A stretch of DNA of 16,132 nt from Cyclobacteriaceae bacterium (GTDB lineage Bacteria; Bacteroidota; Bacteroidia; Cytophagales; Cyclobacteriaceae). Position numbers and translations under genes: made by a program. Positions 1 to 7,636 of this stretch are shown one piece after another (position 1 is the first letter of the stretch; each line of letters begins with the position of its first letter). Below the pieces are notes generated by a model. It saw only the letters and a list, made by a program, of their open reading frames with translations, was not told where the DNA came from and did no database searches. The stretch spans positions 1-16,132 of the forward strand of contig JABFSY010000508.1 in assembly GCA_013140395.1 (NCBI GenBank). The letters are read 5' to 3'.

Positions 1-149
1 CTATTAATGATCAGCAGAATGCCACCTGCTAAATTCATTAATTGAAAAATGAGGGAATCGGATTTTATTTTTTGATAGCTATTCAGTCCATAAGCCCCTA
101 TGACAAGCAAAGAACCAATCCATCCCAACGTGCTAATTACTATTTCCAT
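1..149 (-). CDS. Small integral membrane protein (CBU_0592-like), N-terminal part
   Basis: Partial gene, cut by the left edge of the window; 49 codons are readable from the ATG at 149. The protein begins MEIVISTLGWIGSLLVIGAY and has two hydrophobic stretches (about residues 4-21 and 34-49) separated by a short polar loop with Lys and Asp. The GWIGSLLVIGAYGL and QLMNLAGG patterns resemble the small two- or three-helix CBU_0592-like membrane domain family, whose function is unknown to me. Its ATG shares one base with the TAA stop of the upstream SMP-30-like gene (TAATG), so the two are probably co-transcribed and translationally coupled. The family name is from memory; the membrane prediction is from composition. 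Confidence 0.6.
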   Translation of the reverse strand, partial: MEIVISTLGWIGSLLVIGAYGLNSYQKIKSDSLIFQLMNLAGGILLIIN

Positions 150-1153
150 TACTTTCTTAATTGAATCCGCAGAATGTTCATGTCGTTAGTTACAAAGAGT
201 GTTTTTCCATCAGCAGTGAGGGCACAATTGGAAGTAGCTTCTTCTACTTTTATTTTCCCTAACAATTCGCCATTTCCGCTAAATATCCAAATTCCTCCCG
301 GACCGGTTGCAAAAATGTTCCCCTGAGCATCCACTTTCATTCCATCGGGCAGGCCTTTTTCTGTTGATCCTATATTAGTGGCATCGAATAGAATCTTACC
401 TGAAACGATTTCGAGCGAATCGTTTAGTTGATATTCATACCACCTGGCTTTTTCGGGATCGGAGTTGGCAACATATAGTTTTTTATGATCGGGTGAAAAG
501 GCAATGCCATTGGGCCGAGTCAGTGAATCGATCAACAGCTGCACCTGACCATTTGCTTTTGCGCGGTAAACCCCTTGGAATGCAATTTCTTTGGAGGAAT
601 CTGCCATGTTTTTCACTAGGCCATACGGAGGATCGGTAAAGAAAAAGTTGTTGTTATAAGATACAACATCATTGGGACTATTGAATCGCTTCCCGTTATA
701 CTTATCAGCAATCGTTCTGAATTCCGCTTTTGGTTGGTCGATGGGTGAGTTCATCAACGCTATTCTGCGATCGCCATGTTGACAAAGTATCAGATTCCCT
801 TTGTCATCTAATGCGAGTCCGTTGGAACCGGATTCGCCCCCGTGGGATATTTGTGCCGTGAACCCCGAGGGTTTCAAGTATTTTGTTGCGCCTTCTTTTT
901 CTGTCCACCGGTAGATGGTATTAGCGGGCACATCGGAAAACAAGAGCATTTGTTTGTCTTCCAACCAAAGCGGGCCTTCGCTCCATTCATAACCTTGGGC
1001 GATCACCGAAACTGTTACTTCATTGGACATGACCGCATCGAGCGAAGGACTAACACGCTCGAAAGAAACCGTCAAGCTTGTTTGTTGAGCTTCTTTCTTG
1101 GGGCTACAGTTGAATAGCAAAGCTGCAAGGATACAGGCGTAATAAATCTTCAT
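149..1153 (-). CDS. SMP-30/gluconolactonase/LRE-like family lipoprotein
   Basis: 334 aa. The N-terminus is a lipoprotein-type signal with a hydrophobic core and a candidate lipobox LFN-C at Cys16; Asn at -1 is unusual, so the lipidation call is moderate. The rest is one six-bladed beta-propeller of the SMP-30/gluconolactonase family. Residues matching the known divalent-metal ligands of this family are Glu59 (in SEGPLW), Asn215 (in RPNG) and Asp270 (in LPDGM). Asn161 (in SPND) matches the substrate-side Asn. With all of these present, lactone hydrolysis of a sugar-acid lactone or another ester in the periplasm or at the outer membrane is plausible, but the substrate cannot be read from sequence. 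It overlaps the following small membrane gene by 1 bp and is divergent from the peptidase gene, with 59 bp between starts. I see no good TAnnTTTG box upstream of it. Confidence 0.85.
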   Translation of the reverse strand: MKIYYACILAALLFNCSPKKEAQQTSLTVSFERVSPSLDAVMSNEVTVSVIAQGYEWSEGPLWLEDKQMLLFSDVPANTIYRWTEKEGATKYLKPSGFTAQISHGGESGSNGLALDDKGNLILCQHGDRRIALMNSPIDQPKAEFRTIADKYNGKRFNSPNDVVSYNNNFFFTDPPYGLVKNMADSSKEIAFQGVYRAKANGQVQLLIDSLTRPNGIAFSPDHKKLYVANSDPEKARWYEYQLNDSLEIVSGKILFDATNIGSTEKGLPDGMKVDAQGNIFATGPGGIWIFSGNGELLGKIKVEEATSNCALTADGKTLFVTNDMNILRIQLRK

Positions 1154-1177
1154 GGAATTATGTTGATGATTAAGTTT

Positions 1178-1205
1178 TTGAAGTGATAAATTTAAAGTTT
1201 ATTTG
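1178..1205 (+). promoter_or_regulatory. Candidate Bacteroidota promoter for the M3 peptidase
   Basis: A TTG (-33-like, 1178-1180, preceded by a T run) lies 17 nt before TTTATTTG (1198-1205), which differs from the Bacteroidota -7 consensus TAnnTTTG at one position. The box ends 7 nt before the ATG at 1213. This is within the short divergent region shared with the SMP-30-like gene. It is a weak call based on pattern only. Confidence 0.3.
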
Positions 1206-1212
1206 GACATAA

Positions 1213-2949
1213 ATGGATCTATCAATGAACAATGTGATTGAGGTGCCAACGAGGCCCCTGCGTAAATTTTTGCCTGAGAATTTCAAAGTATCGACTTGGG
1301 AGGCGTTAAGACCCTATTTGGACAAGTTGGTAGAGCAAAAGATCGAAACTGCCGCTGATTTGAAAATATGGTTGCAGCATCGCAGTGAACTAGAGTCTGT
1401 CTTGAGTGAAGATATGGGCTGGCGTTACATCCGCATGACCTGCTTTACCGAAAACGAAGAATATGGAAAGAGTTATCAGGATTTTGTTCAACATATTCAG
1501 CCACAGGCAGCACCTTATTCTGATTTGTTGAATAAGAAGGCATTGGAATCTCCTTGGTTGAGTCAGCTTGAGAAAGAGCCTGGCTATGACATGATGATTC
1601 GAAACTTGAAAAAGGAAGTAGAATTATACCGTGAAGAGAATATACCCTTGATGACGGAGATTACCACGGAGACGCAAAAGTATGCGTCTATTTCCGGAGC
1701 CATGATGGTAGAACTAAACGGGCAGGAGATGACATTGCAGCAGGCGGCAGTGATCTTGATGTCAACTGATCGGGCGAAGCGCGAAGAAGTCTACCATAAA
1801 ATCTCTGCGCGCAGGCTGCAAGACAAAGACACTCTGAATGAATTGTTCTCTAAATTAGTTGGGCTACGCCACCAGGTTTCTTTGAATGCAGATTTTTCCA
1901 ACTTTAGAGATTACATGTTCAAAGCTTACGGTCGTTTTGACTACTCGCCCAAAGACTGTTTTAATTTTCATGAAGCGATTGAATCCGAAGTGGTGCCCAT
2001 CTTGAATGAGTTATCAAAAGAGCGGAAAGAGCTATTGGGGGTTTCACAACTTCGCCCGTGGGATAAGGCAGTAGATGCCGAAGGTCGAGAAGCGTTGAAA
2101 GCATTTAAAGATGGGAAAGAGCTTACTGAGCGATCGATTGATTGCTTTACCAAATTAGATCCTTATTTGGGTCAATGTTTGTCGATCATGAAGGAGATGG
2201 GGCATCTGGATTTGGAATCGAGGAAAGGAAAAGCTCCCGGTGGTTACAATTATCCTTTGGCTGAAATCGGGGTGCCGTTTATTTTTATGAACGCCACTAG
2301 CACCATGCGCGACATGACAACTATCATGCATGAAGGTGGCCATGCCGTTCATAATTTTCTTACCAAAGATTTAGAACTCAATGATTTTAAATCACCTCCG
2401 ATGGAAGTGGCCGAGTTGGCTTCAATGGCGATGGAGTTGATATCGATGGATCAATGGCAAATCTTTTTTCCGAATGAACAAGACTTAAAAAGAGCCAAGC
2501 GAGAACAATTAGAAGACATTATTGAGACATTACCTTGGGTGGCGACCATTGATAAATTCCAACATTGGATCTATGAGAATCCAACTCATTCGCTAGAAGA
2601 CAGAAAAGGGAACTGGAATAAAACGTTTGATCAATTTGCTGATACAGTCACGGATTGGTCTGGGTTACAAGAAGCGAAAGATTATTTATGGCAGAAACAG
2701 TTGCACTTATACGAAGTGCCATTCTATTATATTGAATATGGCATGGCGCAACTGGGTGCGATAGCGGTGTGGAGAAATTATAAATTGGATAAGCAGAAAG
2801 GATTGCAAGGTTATATGAATGCCTTGAAATTGGGCTACACGAAATCAATACCGGAGATCTACCAAGCGGCAGGTATCAAATTTGATTTCAGTAAAAAGTA
2901 CATTAAGGAGTTGATGGATTTTGTAAGAGAGGAATTGGCGAAGATTTAA
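1213..2949 (+). CDS. M3 family zinc oligoendopeptidase
   Basis: 578 aa, full length for the family. The zinc motif HEGGH lies at residues 373-377 (His373, Glu374, His377). The third ligand is most likely Glu401 in the downstream VAELASMAMEL stretch, 24 residues after His377, close to the spacing in thimet oligopeptidase. The C-terminal HLYEVPFYYIEYGMAQLG segment carries the His/Tyr residues that line the active site in M3 enzymes. There is no signal peptide, so it is a cytoplasmic enzyme that cleaves short peptides. The sequence resembles the PepF-related clade annotated as 'M3, not PepF' rather than PepF itself, so I give no symbol. ATG 1213 is chosen as the longest start; an in-frame ATG at 1225 is also possible. 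It converges on the marR-like gene, 59 bp downstream, and I see no strong terminator in that gap. Confidence 0.93.
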   Translation: MDLSMNNVIEVPTRPLRKFLPENFKVSTWEALRPYLDKLVEQKIETAADLKIWLQHRSELESVLSEDMGWRYIRMTCFTENEEYGKSYQDFVQHIQPQAAPYSDLLNKKALESPWLSQLEKEPGYDMMIRNLKKEVELYREENIPLMTEITTETQKYASISGAMMVELNGQEMTLQQAAVILMSTDRAKREEVYHKISARRLQDKDTLNELFSKLVGLRHQVSLNADFSNFRDYMFKAYGRFDYSPKDCFNFHEAIESEVVPILNELSKERKELLGVSQLRPWDKAVDAEGREALKAFKDGKELTERSIDCFTKLDPYLGQCLSIMKEMGHLDLESRKGKAPGGYNYPLAEIGVPFIFMNATSTMRDMTTIMHEGGHAVHNFLTKDLELNDFKSPPMEVAELASMAMELISMDQWQIFFPNEQDLKRAKREQLEDIIETLPWVATIDKFQHWIYENPTHSLEDRKGNWNKTFDQFADTVTDWSGLQEAKDYLWQKQLHLYEVPFYYIEYGMAQLGAIAVWRNYKLDKQKGLQGYMNALKLGYTKSIPEIYQAAGIKFDFSKKYIKELMDFVREELAKI

Positions 2950-3008
2950 TAACCCGGGTATCGGATATTTGTACGGCATCTTACTTCTAAAGTCAAGTGT
3001 ATTAAGTC

Positions 3009-3458
3009 TTATCCCCGACACTTATCTAATAAATCACTTAACTGTGTTGCCTCTGTTTTTGTCAGGTGAAAGACGGCTAAATCGGTTTCGTCCATTTTAC
3101 CATCAATTTTTTTAAGCAGATCAAGACCGGCCTCTGTTATCAGCACATCCGCAGCACGTTTGTCATTGGGACACTGACTTTTAGTAACTAGTTTTTTCAA
3201 GATCAGACGATCTAATAAACGGGAGACGTCTGAGTTCTTGTCCAGCATTCTGTTTTTGATTTCTGCGCCTGATATTTTATTAGGAAGTTGCCCGCGCAGA
3301 ATTCGAAGGATATTGAATTGTTGGTTAGTAATTCCGTATTCTTTGAAGAAGTTTTTATTTCGATCATCCAGCCAAGCGGCTGTGTAAAGCAAGTTGACAG
3401 CTACCTTATGGTGCACATTGCGAAATTTTGGTTGCTGTATCTCGTCTTCGATTTTCAT
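3009..3458 (-). CDS. MarR family transcriptional regulator
   Basis: 149 aa, typical MarR length. The winged helix-turn-helix occupies about residues 43-110. The recognition helix is around 74-90 (KNSDVSRLLDRLILKKLV), and the wing carries the family Asp-x-Arg signature in NDKRAADV (Asp99, Arg101). The flanking N- and C-terminal helices form the dimer interface in this family. Two cysteines (Cys96, Cys147) are present, but thiol sensing is only a guess. The gene lies directly downstream of yceI on the same strand. A rho-independent terminator hairpin fills the gap and leaves 12 bp before the ATG, with no TAnnTTTG box there. marR expression therefore probably comes from read-through of the yceI transcript. 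The likely target is the large palindrome upstream of yceI (4131-4158), which is inference. The ligand is unknown. Confidence 0.93.
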   Translation of the reverse strand: MKIEDEIQQPKFRNVHHKVAVNLLYTAAWLDDRNKNFFKEYGITNQQFNILRILRGQLPNKISGAEIKNRMLDKNSDVSRLLDRLILKKLVTKSQCPNDKRAADVLITEAGLDLLKKIDGKMDETDLAVFHLTKTEATQLSDLLDKCRG

Positions 3459-3470
3459 CGGTGATACTTT

Positions 3471-3506
3471 AAAAAAAATCCACGGCTTCGAAAAAAGCCG
3501 TGGATT
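3471..3506 (-). terminator. Rho-independent terminator after yceI
   Basis: A perfect 12-bp stem (AATCCACGGCTT at 3477-3488 paired with 3495-3506) has a 6-nt loop. On the minus strand it is followed by a run of eight T (3478-3471). It starts 18 nt after the yceI stop, so it ends the yceI message. There is no T run on the plus strand, so it does not serve the peptidase gene. It sits just 12 bp before the marR start. Confidence 0.88.
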
Positions 3507-3524
3507 CTATTCATTATTCTTAAA

Positions 3525-4094
3525 TTAGTCTTTAGCGAATTCAGCATTCGCTGTGATAATCACTTCTTCGCTTAGAATAGCACTTGGATACTTAGCGCCA
3601 ATATTGAAATCACCTCTTTTAACAGTTCCTGAAACTTTAAATCCAGCCACTGTCTTTTTATTGAAAGGATGAGCAACAGGACCATTTACGATCACATCTA
3701 GTGTTACTGGTTTAGTAATTCCATGCATTGTTAGGTCACCTTCTAACTTATACTTTTTGCCCTCAACTTTAGTCAGAGATTTACCTTTGAAGGTCAGGGT
3801 TCCAAATTTTGGTGCATCGAAGAAGTCTTCATTCTTCAAATGTTTGTCGCGACCTTCGCTATTTGTGTTGATGCTGTTTACATCAGCAGTAAATTCGATG
3901 GCTGCATCGCTGAAGTCTTCTTTTGAAGAAGTTAGTTTCGCATCGAAAGAGTTAAAAGCACCTTCTACATCAGAAATCATGAGGTGAGTAATGCCAAAGC
4001 CTACTTTAGCGTGCGACTTATCCAATGTCCACGTTTGAGCAGAGACCGTCCCGGCTACTAATAGTGCGAGTAATAGTGTGTTAAATTTTTTCAT
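3525..4094 (-). CDS. YceI-like secreted lipocalin-fold protein
   Basis: 189 aa from the ATG at 4094. A clear Sec signal peptide (MKKFNTLLLALLVAGTVSA, cleavage before Gln20) leads into a YceI domain covering the whole mature chain: an N-terminal WTLDKSHAKVGFGITH, a central LTFKGKSLT, and GDLTMHGITKPVTLDV near the middle, all family hallmarks. YceI proteins are periplasmic beta-barrels that bind isoprenoid or other amphiphilic molecules; the ligand here is unknown. A longer reading from a TTG at 4115 is possible. I reject it because the ATG gives a proper signal peptide and a candidate -7 box (4113-4120) overlaps that TTG. Upstream lies a 28-bp palindrome and downstream a strong terminator, then marR. 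The arrangement suggests MarR-controlled expression. Confidence 0.93.
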   Translation of the reverse strand: MKKFNTLLLALLVAGTVSAQTWTLDKSHAKVGFGITHLMISDVEGAFNSFDAKLTSSKEDFSDAAIEFTADVNSINTNSEGRDKHLKNEDFFDAPKFGTLTFKGKSLTKVEGKKYKLEGDLTMHGITKPVTLDVIVNGPVAHPFNKKTVAGFKVSGTVKRGDFNIGAKYPSAILSEEVIITANAEFAKD

Positions 4095-4112
4095 GGTTTT
4101 GTTTGTTTTGTG

Positions 4113-4120
4113 CAAGTATA
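4113..4120 (-). promoter_or_regulatory. Candidate -7 promoter box of yceI
   Basis: On the minus strand this reads TATACTTG, one mismatch from TAnnTTTG. It lies 18 nt before the chosen yceI ATG, which gives a leader of roughly 10-14 nt. The palindrome at 4131-4158 begins 10 nt upstream and so covers where the -33 region should be. There is no clear TTG -33 element, which would fit a regulated promoter. Confidence 0.4.
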
Positions 4121-4130
4121 ACGGAAGTTC

Positions 4131-4158
4131 TAAAATATATGTTTAAACATGTATTTTA
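4131..4158. promoter_or_regulatory. 28-bp near-perfect palindrome, likely MarR operator for yceI
   Basis: The 28-bp inverted repeat is centred between 4144 and 4145. The core ATGTTTAAACAT is a perfect 12-bp palindrome. Outward, 13 of the 14 base pairs match; the only mismatch is 4138/4151. It has no loop and is AT-rich, so it is a protein-binding site rather than an RNA hairpin. Its size and two-fold symmetry fit MarR dimer operators. It lies 37 bp upstream of the yceI ATG, over the presumed -33 region, and 10 bp past the stop of the DUF5916 gene. The regulator assignment is by proximity to the marR gene. Confidence 0.7.
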
Positions 4159-4168
4159 TTTTTTGTAA

Positions 4169-6421
4169 CTACCTGATAAAGAGAGAGAAATATTTCAATA
4201 AATTTAGCCAGTAGGTAAATTTGAGGACGATTGCGCGGAGCTTTGGCTGCCAGCTTTGGTACTGAATACCATCTTTTAGTTCGTCACTGGCAAAGTAGTT
4301 GTCTGTATAGGAGATGAACAGATCGGAAACTGGCCGGAACCGCCACTGAAGTCTGGAGTTAATGTTTACGTTATTGATTTGGTTGTTGTACTGGACAAAC
4401 GTGGTCCAAAAAACATTGCGCGAGAAGGTAATATCAAATCGAGGGCCTACAAGTACCAATTCGGCACTCTTATAGGGTGCGGGAAGGTTGATTTTGTTGT
4501 AGCTGTAATTGACCGAAAGGACTGCATAAGGCTGGGCTCTGTAGTTAATAGTCCCGGAAAAATTTAACCGATTTCCGTTGAAGTACTCTCCAGAGCGGGT
4601 TGCTATATCGAAGAAAAACTTTTTTCGAGCATCTGAGAAGTAGCTTGCTACCACCACTTTATTTGTATAGTCAGTTCCATTGGCAAGCTCCAAACCGCCT
4701 GTGTTGGTTGGGTCAAAGGCACTAAAAAGATAAACATACTCCTGACGAAGGCGAATATTGAACTGAGCAGTGCTTTGAAACCGAATACGATACATGAAGT
4801 TAAAATCGTAGTCGGTGATTCCATATTTTTTATTTCCGATAACGTCAAAATCTAGGCCAGGCCCGTGGTTGTTGATAATTCTGGACTGTGGATAGAAGTT
4901 ATACCAAGCTGTAGGAGCGAGTCTCAAATAGTCCTTTCTTCGAGCAAAGCCGACCTCGGGATTGTAGTTAGCACCAATATTCATGGCCGTACCGGATACC
5001 TCCCATCGCAACGTATTGTAAGCCAAGCGTGCAGACATGGCGAATGCAGAGTCAGTTTGGTTATTGGTAAGTGAACGGTGATAGTAAAATTTCCCATTCC
5101 ACCTGTTGTCTTTGCTCGCAAGATTGTAGTCTAAGCCAATCACCCTATTGAACTTTTGCGGGCTAACCAGAAAATCAGCGCCTATCGAGTCTTGAAATGC
5201 TTGCTTATTGATAAAAATCGTTCCTATGTTTGATCGGGCAAAGATCTTTCGCTGAAAGGTTGCCACGGTATAGTTAGTGGAGGGCAGATTGTTGTTTCTG
5301 TCTTGACCCGCTTGCATCGTTAGCAGCCCCACCCGCAAATTGTTATTGACCTTTCCACTTAGTCGGGCACCAAAGTAGATTGGATTTTCTATGTTCTGTC
5401 CCGTGTTTTGATCGCGGGTAACTCCAATTCTCCTTGAGAAGAAAGGCCGCATACCTTCGCCACCGAAGTCTGAGAATAAGTCTGCGTTCTCCAAAAAGAA
5501 TTGTCTCCGCTCCGGAAAGAAAATTTCAAACCGGTCTAGGTTAGTTACCTGTTGGTCTACCTCGACCTGCGAAAAATCCGGGTTAATAGTTAAATCTAAA
5601 TTTAGGGCAGGGCCTACTGCTATTTTCGCGTCTCCGCCCCACGCAAAGCTATCGCTCTGTGGTTCATTTTTCTCAAAATTCTGATTAATGCGAGCTGCAG
5701 CATAAGGTATCAGGGATATATTTGATCCAGGTTTATCAAGTGGTTTATCCCAGATTAATGGCCGGGTGAATGCCAGCGAAATCAACGGGAAATTTCTTGG
5801 GATGGGCGCCCAGGTCGAACGCTCGGCATTGGCGCTATTGATTCGGTAGAAGTTAACATTCCATGAACTTAGCCCGTGTTTATATCTTAGTGACTTAAAC
5901 GGAATGGCAAACTCACACACCCATTTGCCATCCAGTATTTTTGCTTCTGAATACCATTTATTGTCCCAGTTTAATGAGAGGTCCGACTGCGCTCCACTTC
6001 CACCATTTGCTACTAGCCCCTCACGTTGCACTCCGAAGGGATTTACTCCAAACTGAAAAGAGTTTGTGTTGTCTTTAAATGTGTCGAATTGAACGACAAA
6101 AGAATCATTTGCTTCGCCTCTAAAATCTCTGCGAAGCGAAGGGGTCACATAGGTGTCTGTCTCTTTGCTGTGCAGGATGGCGTACAAGTAGATGAAGCTA
6201 TCATCGTACGTCATGCGAACTTCTGTTTGGGCTTGTGCGTAGGACGAGTCAAATGGAAAAAATTGTTTGAAGTGGTTGGCTACTTCGGCATCTCTCCAAA
6301 CCGCCTCGTTCATTTCGGCATCCACGACTATCCGTTCAGCCGTTTTTTTTATGTTTAGTCCGGGTAGTTGGGCCCAAACTTGGACCGAGCACACCAGAAG
6401 CAAAAACAACAAACGACCCAT
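4169..6421 (-). CDS. CBM9-like/DUF5916 outer-membrane beta-barrel protein
   Basis: 750 aa with a signal peptide (MGRLLFLLLVCSVQVWA, cleavage before Gln18). Residues about 25-215 match the family-9 carbohydrate-binding-like domain common in secreted Bacteroidota proteins (IVVDAEMNEAVWRDA, then TYDDSFIYLYAI, then WVCEFAIPFKSLRY). From about residue 225 onward is the DUF5916 region, with its signature NPDFSQVEVDQ followed by ERRQFFLEN and RPFFSRRIG at about 280-333. The remaining C-terminal part alternates polar and aromatic strands typical of an outer-membrane barrel and ends in FSLFIR. Function is unknown; carbohydrate binding or transport at the surface is conjecture. A weak -7-like TATCATTG lies at 6439-6446, 17 nt before the ATG. 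The gap to trmN6 is 77 bp. Confidence 0.9.
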   Translation of the reverse strand: MGRLLFLLLVCSVQVWAQLPGLNIKKTAERIVVDAEMNEAVWRDAEVANHFKQFFPFDSSYAQAQTEVRMTYDDSFIYLYAILHSKETDTYVTPSLRRDFRGEANDSFVVQFDTFKDNTNSFQFGVNPFGVQREGLVANGGSGAQSDLSLNWDNKWYSEAKILDGKWVCEFAIPFKSLRYKHGLSSWNVNFYRINSANAERSTWAPIPRNFPLISLAFTRPLIWDKPLDKPGSNISLIPYAAARINQNFEKNEPQSDSFAWGGDAKIAVGPALNLDLTINPDFSQVEVDQQVTNLDRFEIFFPERRQFFLENADLFSDFGGEGMRPFFSRRIGVTRDQNTGQNIENPIYFGARLSGKVNNNLRVGLLTMQAGQDRNNNLPSTNYTVATFQRKIFARSNIGTIFINKQAFQDSIGADFLVSPQKFNRVIGLDYNLASKDNRWNGKFYYHRSLTNNQTDSAFAMSARLAYNTLRWEVSGTAMNIGANYNPEVGFARRKDYLRLAPTAWYNFYPQSRIINNHGPGLDFDVIGNKKYGITDYDFNFMYRIRFQSTAQFNIRLRQEYVYLFSAFDPTNTGGLELANGTDYTNKVVVASYFSDARKKFFFDIATRSGEYFNGNRLNFSGTINYRAQPYAVLSVNYSYNKINLPAPYKSAELVLVGPRFDITFSRNVFWTTFVQYNNQINNVNINSRLQWRFRPVSDLFISYTDNYFASDELKDGIQYQSWQPKLRAIVLKFTYWLNLLKYFSLFIR

Positions 6422-6498
6422 GAATACAAAAATTTTTGCAATGATAGTTGTTTTTGAGAACCTGAGATGTAGAATTTTTATGAGCGGCCTAGTCAGAA

Positions 6499-7197
6499 CT
6501 ATAGCTTTAAATAGAAGGCTTTTGTGAGCGATTGGTAGTCAGGAGACCAAGATTCACCCGCTCCGTGTAGCACCAACTTTTCGTTTTTCAATCGAGCATG
6601 GATCAAAGAAAATTCAAATAGCCAGCGTTCCTGAGGCTTGCCCTCACGGGAATAAAACGCTAGCTGACGTATACAAATCAATCCACTCAAAGAGGCAAGA
6701 TTTACAAAATTTTTTCCTTCAGCATAAGGAAGCACAACAGCTAATCTTCCGTCTTTGTTTAATAGCCTGATAGAATGATCGATTAACTCTTGATAACTTA
6801 ATGTTTGGGTGTGTCTTGCGTTTGCGCGATCTGTCGATGGGGGCAATTGACTATTGATGAAGTAGGGCGGATTGCTGACGATCAAATCGAAAGATTCAAT
6901 GTCCTTGAACTCTTGCAAAGATTGATGAGTTACTTTTATTCGATTTTTCCAAGGTGATAGGCTACTATTTTCTGCAGCTTGAATGGCATCCTGCTCTTCT
7001 ATTTCAATGCCTTCTATCCAAACATCTCGTTCTGTACGTTGAGCAAGCATCAGGGCGATTATCCCGCATCCCGTACCAACATCCAAGATTTTCTTTGCTT
7101 TTGAAACGTCAACCCACGCCCCTAACAAGACGGCATCTGTCCCTACTTTCATCGCGCAGCGATCGTCTTCGATAGAGAATTGTTTGAATTGAAACAT
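6499..7197 (-). CDS. trmN6: tRNA1(Val) (adenine(37)-N6)-methyltransferase
   Basis: 232 aa, normal for the YfiC/TrmN6 family. The opening MFQFKQFSIEDDRCAMKVGTD is the family N-terminus. The SAM-binding motif I is LDVGTGCGIIALMLA (about 38-52). The catalytic NPPY of N6-adenine methyltransferases is at 109-112. It modifies A37 of tRNA1(Val) in the cytoplasm. Other small-domain NPPY methyltransferases are possible, but the N-terminus favours TrmN6. Its ATG is only 2 bp from the edge of an inverted repeat that flanks the GxxExxY gene, so its native leader seems to have been replaced or separated from the upstream transcription unit. I see no TAnnTTTG box in the 52 bp upstream. Confidence 0.87.
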   Translation of the reverse strand: MFQFKQFSIEDDRCAMKVGTDAVLLGAWVDVSKAKKILDVGTGCGIIALMLAQRTERDVWIEGIEIEEQDAIQAAENSSLSPWKNRIKVTHQSLQEFKDIESFDLIVSNPPYFINSQLPPSTDRANARHTQTLSYQELIDHSIRLLNKDGRLAVVLPYAEGKNFVNLASLSGLICIRQLAFYSREGKPQERWLFEFSLIHARLKNEKLVLHGAGESWSPDYQSLTKAFYLKL

Positions 7198-7198
7198 G

Positions 7199-7226
7199 GT
7201 TCACGCATAGGCGCTAAGGGGCAAAG
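7199..7226 (+). repeat. Left inverted repeat flanking the GxxExxY gene
   Basis: The segment beginning TTCACGCATAGGCGCTAA is an imperfect inverted copy of 7637-7663. Over the 26-bp core (7201-7226) 22 positions match. It has an 8-bp phase with units ending in GC (GTTCACGC, ATAGGCGC, TAAGGGGC). It starts 1 bp before the trmN6 start codon region. Confidence 0.75.
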
Positions 7227-7249
7227 CTCATAATATTGCCAAGAATTGT

Positions 7250-7627
7250 TTATAGCCCATTTACAATTCTTTGAATTCCATCCTTGATCAGTGCTTCATT
7301 GAAGTTAACCAGCAATCCTAACTTAATTCCTGTAATTCGCAAGTAGGTTAATAATTGTTTTTGATGCACAGGCGCAATTAACTCAACTGATTTGATCTCC
7401 ACGATTACTTTGTTCTCTACAATAATATCAGAACTAAAACCAAGGTCTAGTTTGACATTATCATAAACTAATGGTATGCCTTGTTGCCTACTGAAGACTA
7501 GGCTTTCTTTTTTAAGTTCGTATGAAAGTAATTCCTCATACACCGATTCAAGAAGCCCTGGCCCTAGCGTGGAATGTATTTTGAAACAACAATGAACTAT
7601 TACTTTGGACAATTCATTTTCTGTCAT
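7250..7627 (-). CDS. GxxExxY protein (PD-(D/E)XK nuclease-like)
   Basis: 125 aa, intact and normal length for the GxxExxY family. The naming motif is Gly24-Leu-Leu-Glu27-Ser-Val-Tyr30. The later part keeps the PD-(D/E)XK-like core: Asp67 in FSSDIIV, then Glu77-Ile-Lys79 in VIVEIKS, and a conserved Gln91 in KQLLTYLRITG. A GLLVNFN strand follows. Family members are widespread in Bacteroidota, often in many copies, and their function is not established; nuclease activity is inferred from the fold. Here the gene sits between two inverted repeats (7199-7226 and 7637-7692) in the gap between kdnB and trmN6, on the same strand as both. The layout suggests a small self-contained cassette inserted into the operon. 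I see no -7 box of its own. Confidence 0.92.
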   Translation of the reverse strand: MTENELSKVIVHCCFKIHSTLGPGLLESVYEELLSYELKKESLVFSRQQGIPLVYDNVKLDLGFSSDIIVENKVIVEIKSVELIAPVHQKQLLTYLRITGIKLGLLVNFNEALIKDGIQRIVNGL

Positions 7628-7636
7628 ACTTGTATC

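Noticed and set aside
842..1117. Cysteine- and phenylalanine-rich open frame opposite the SMP-30-like gene
   Set aside because: Antisense to conserved catalytic regions and of unlikely composition; not a gene.
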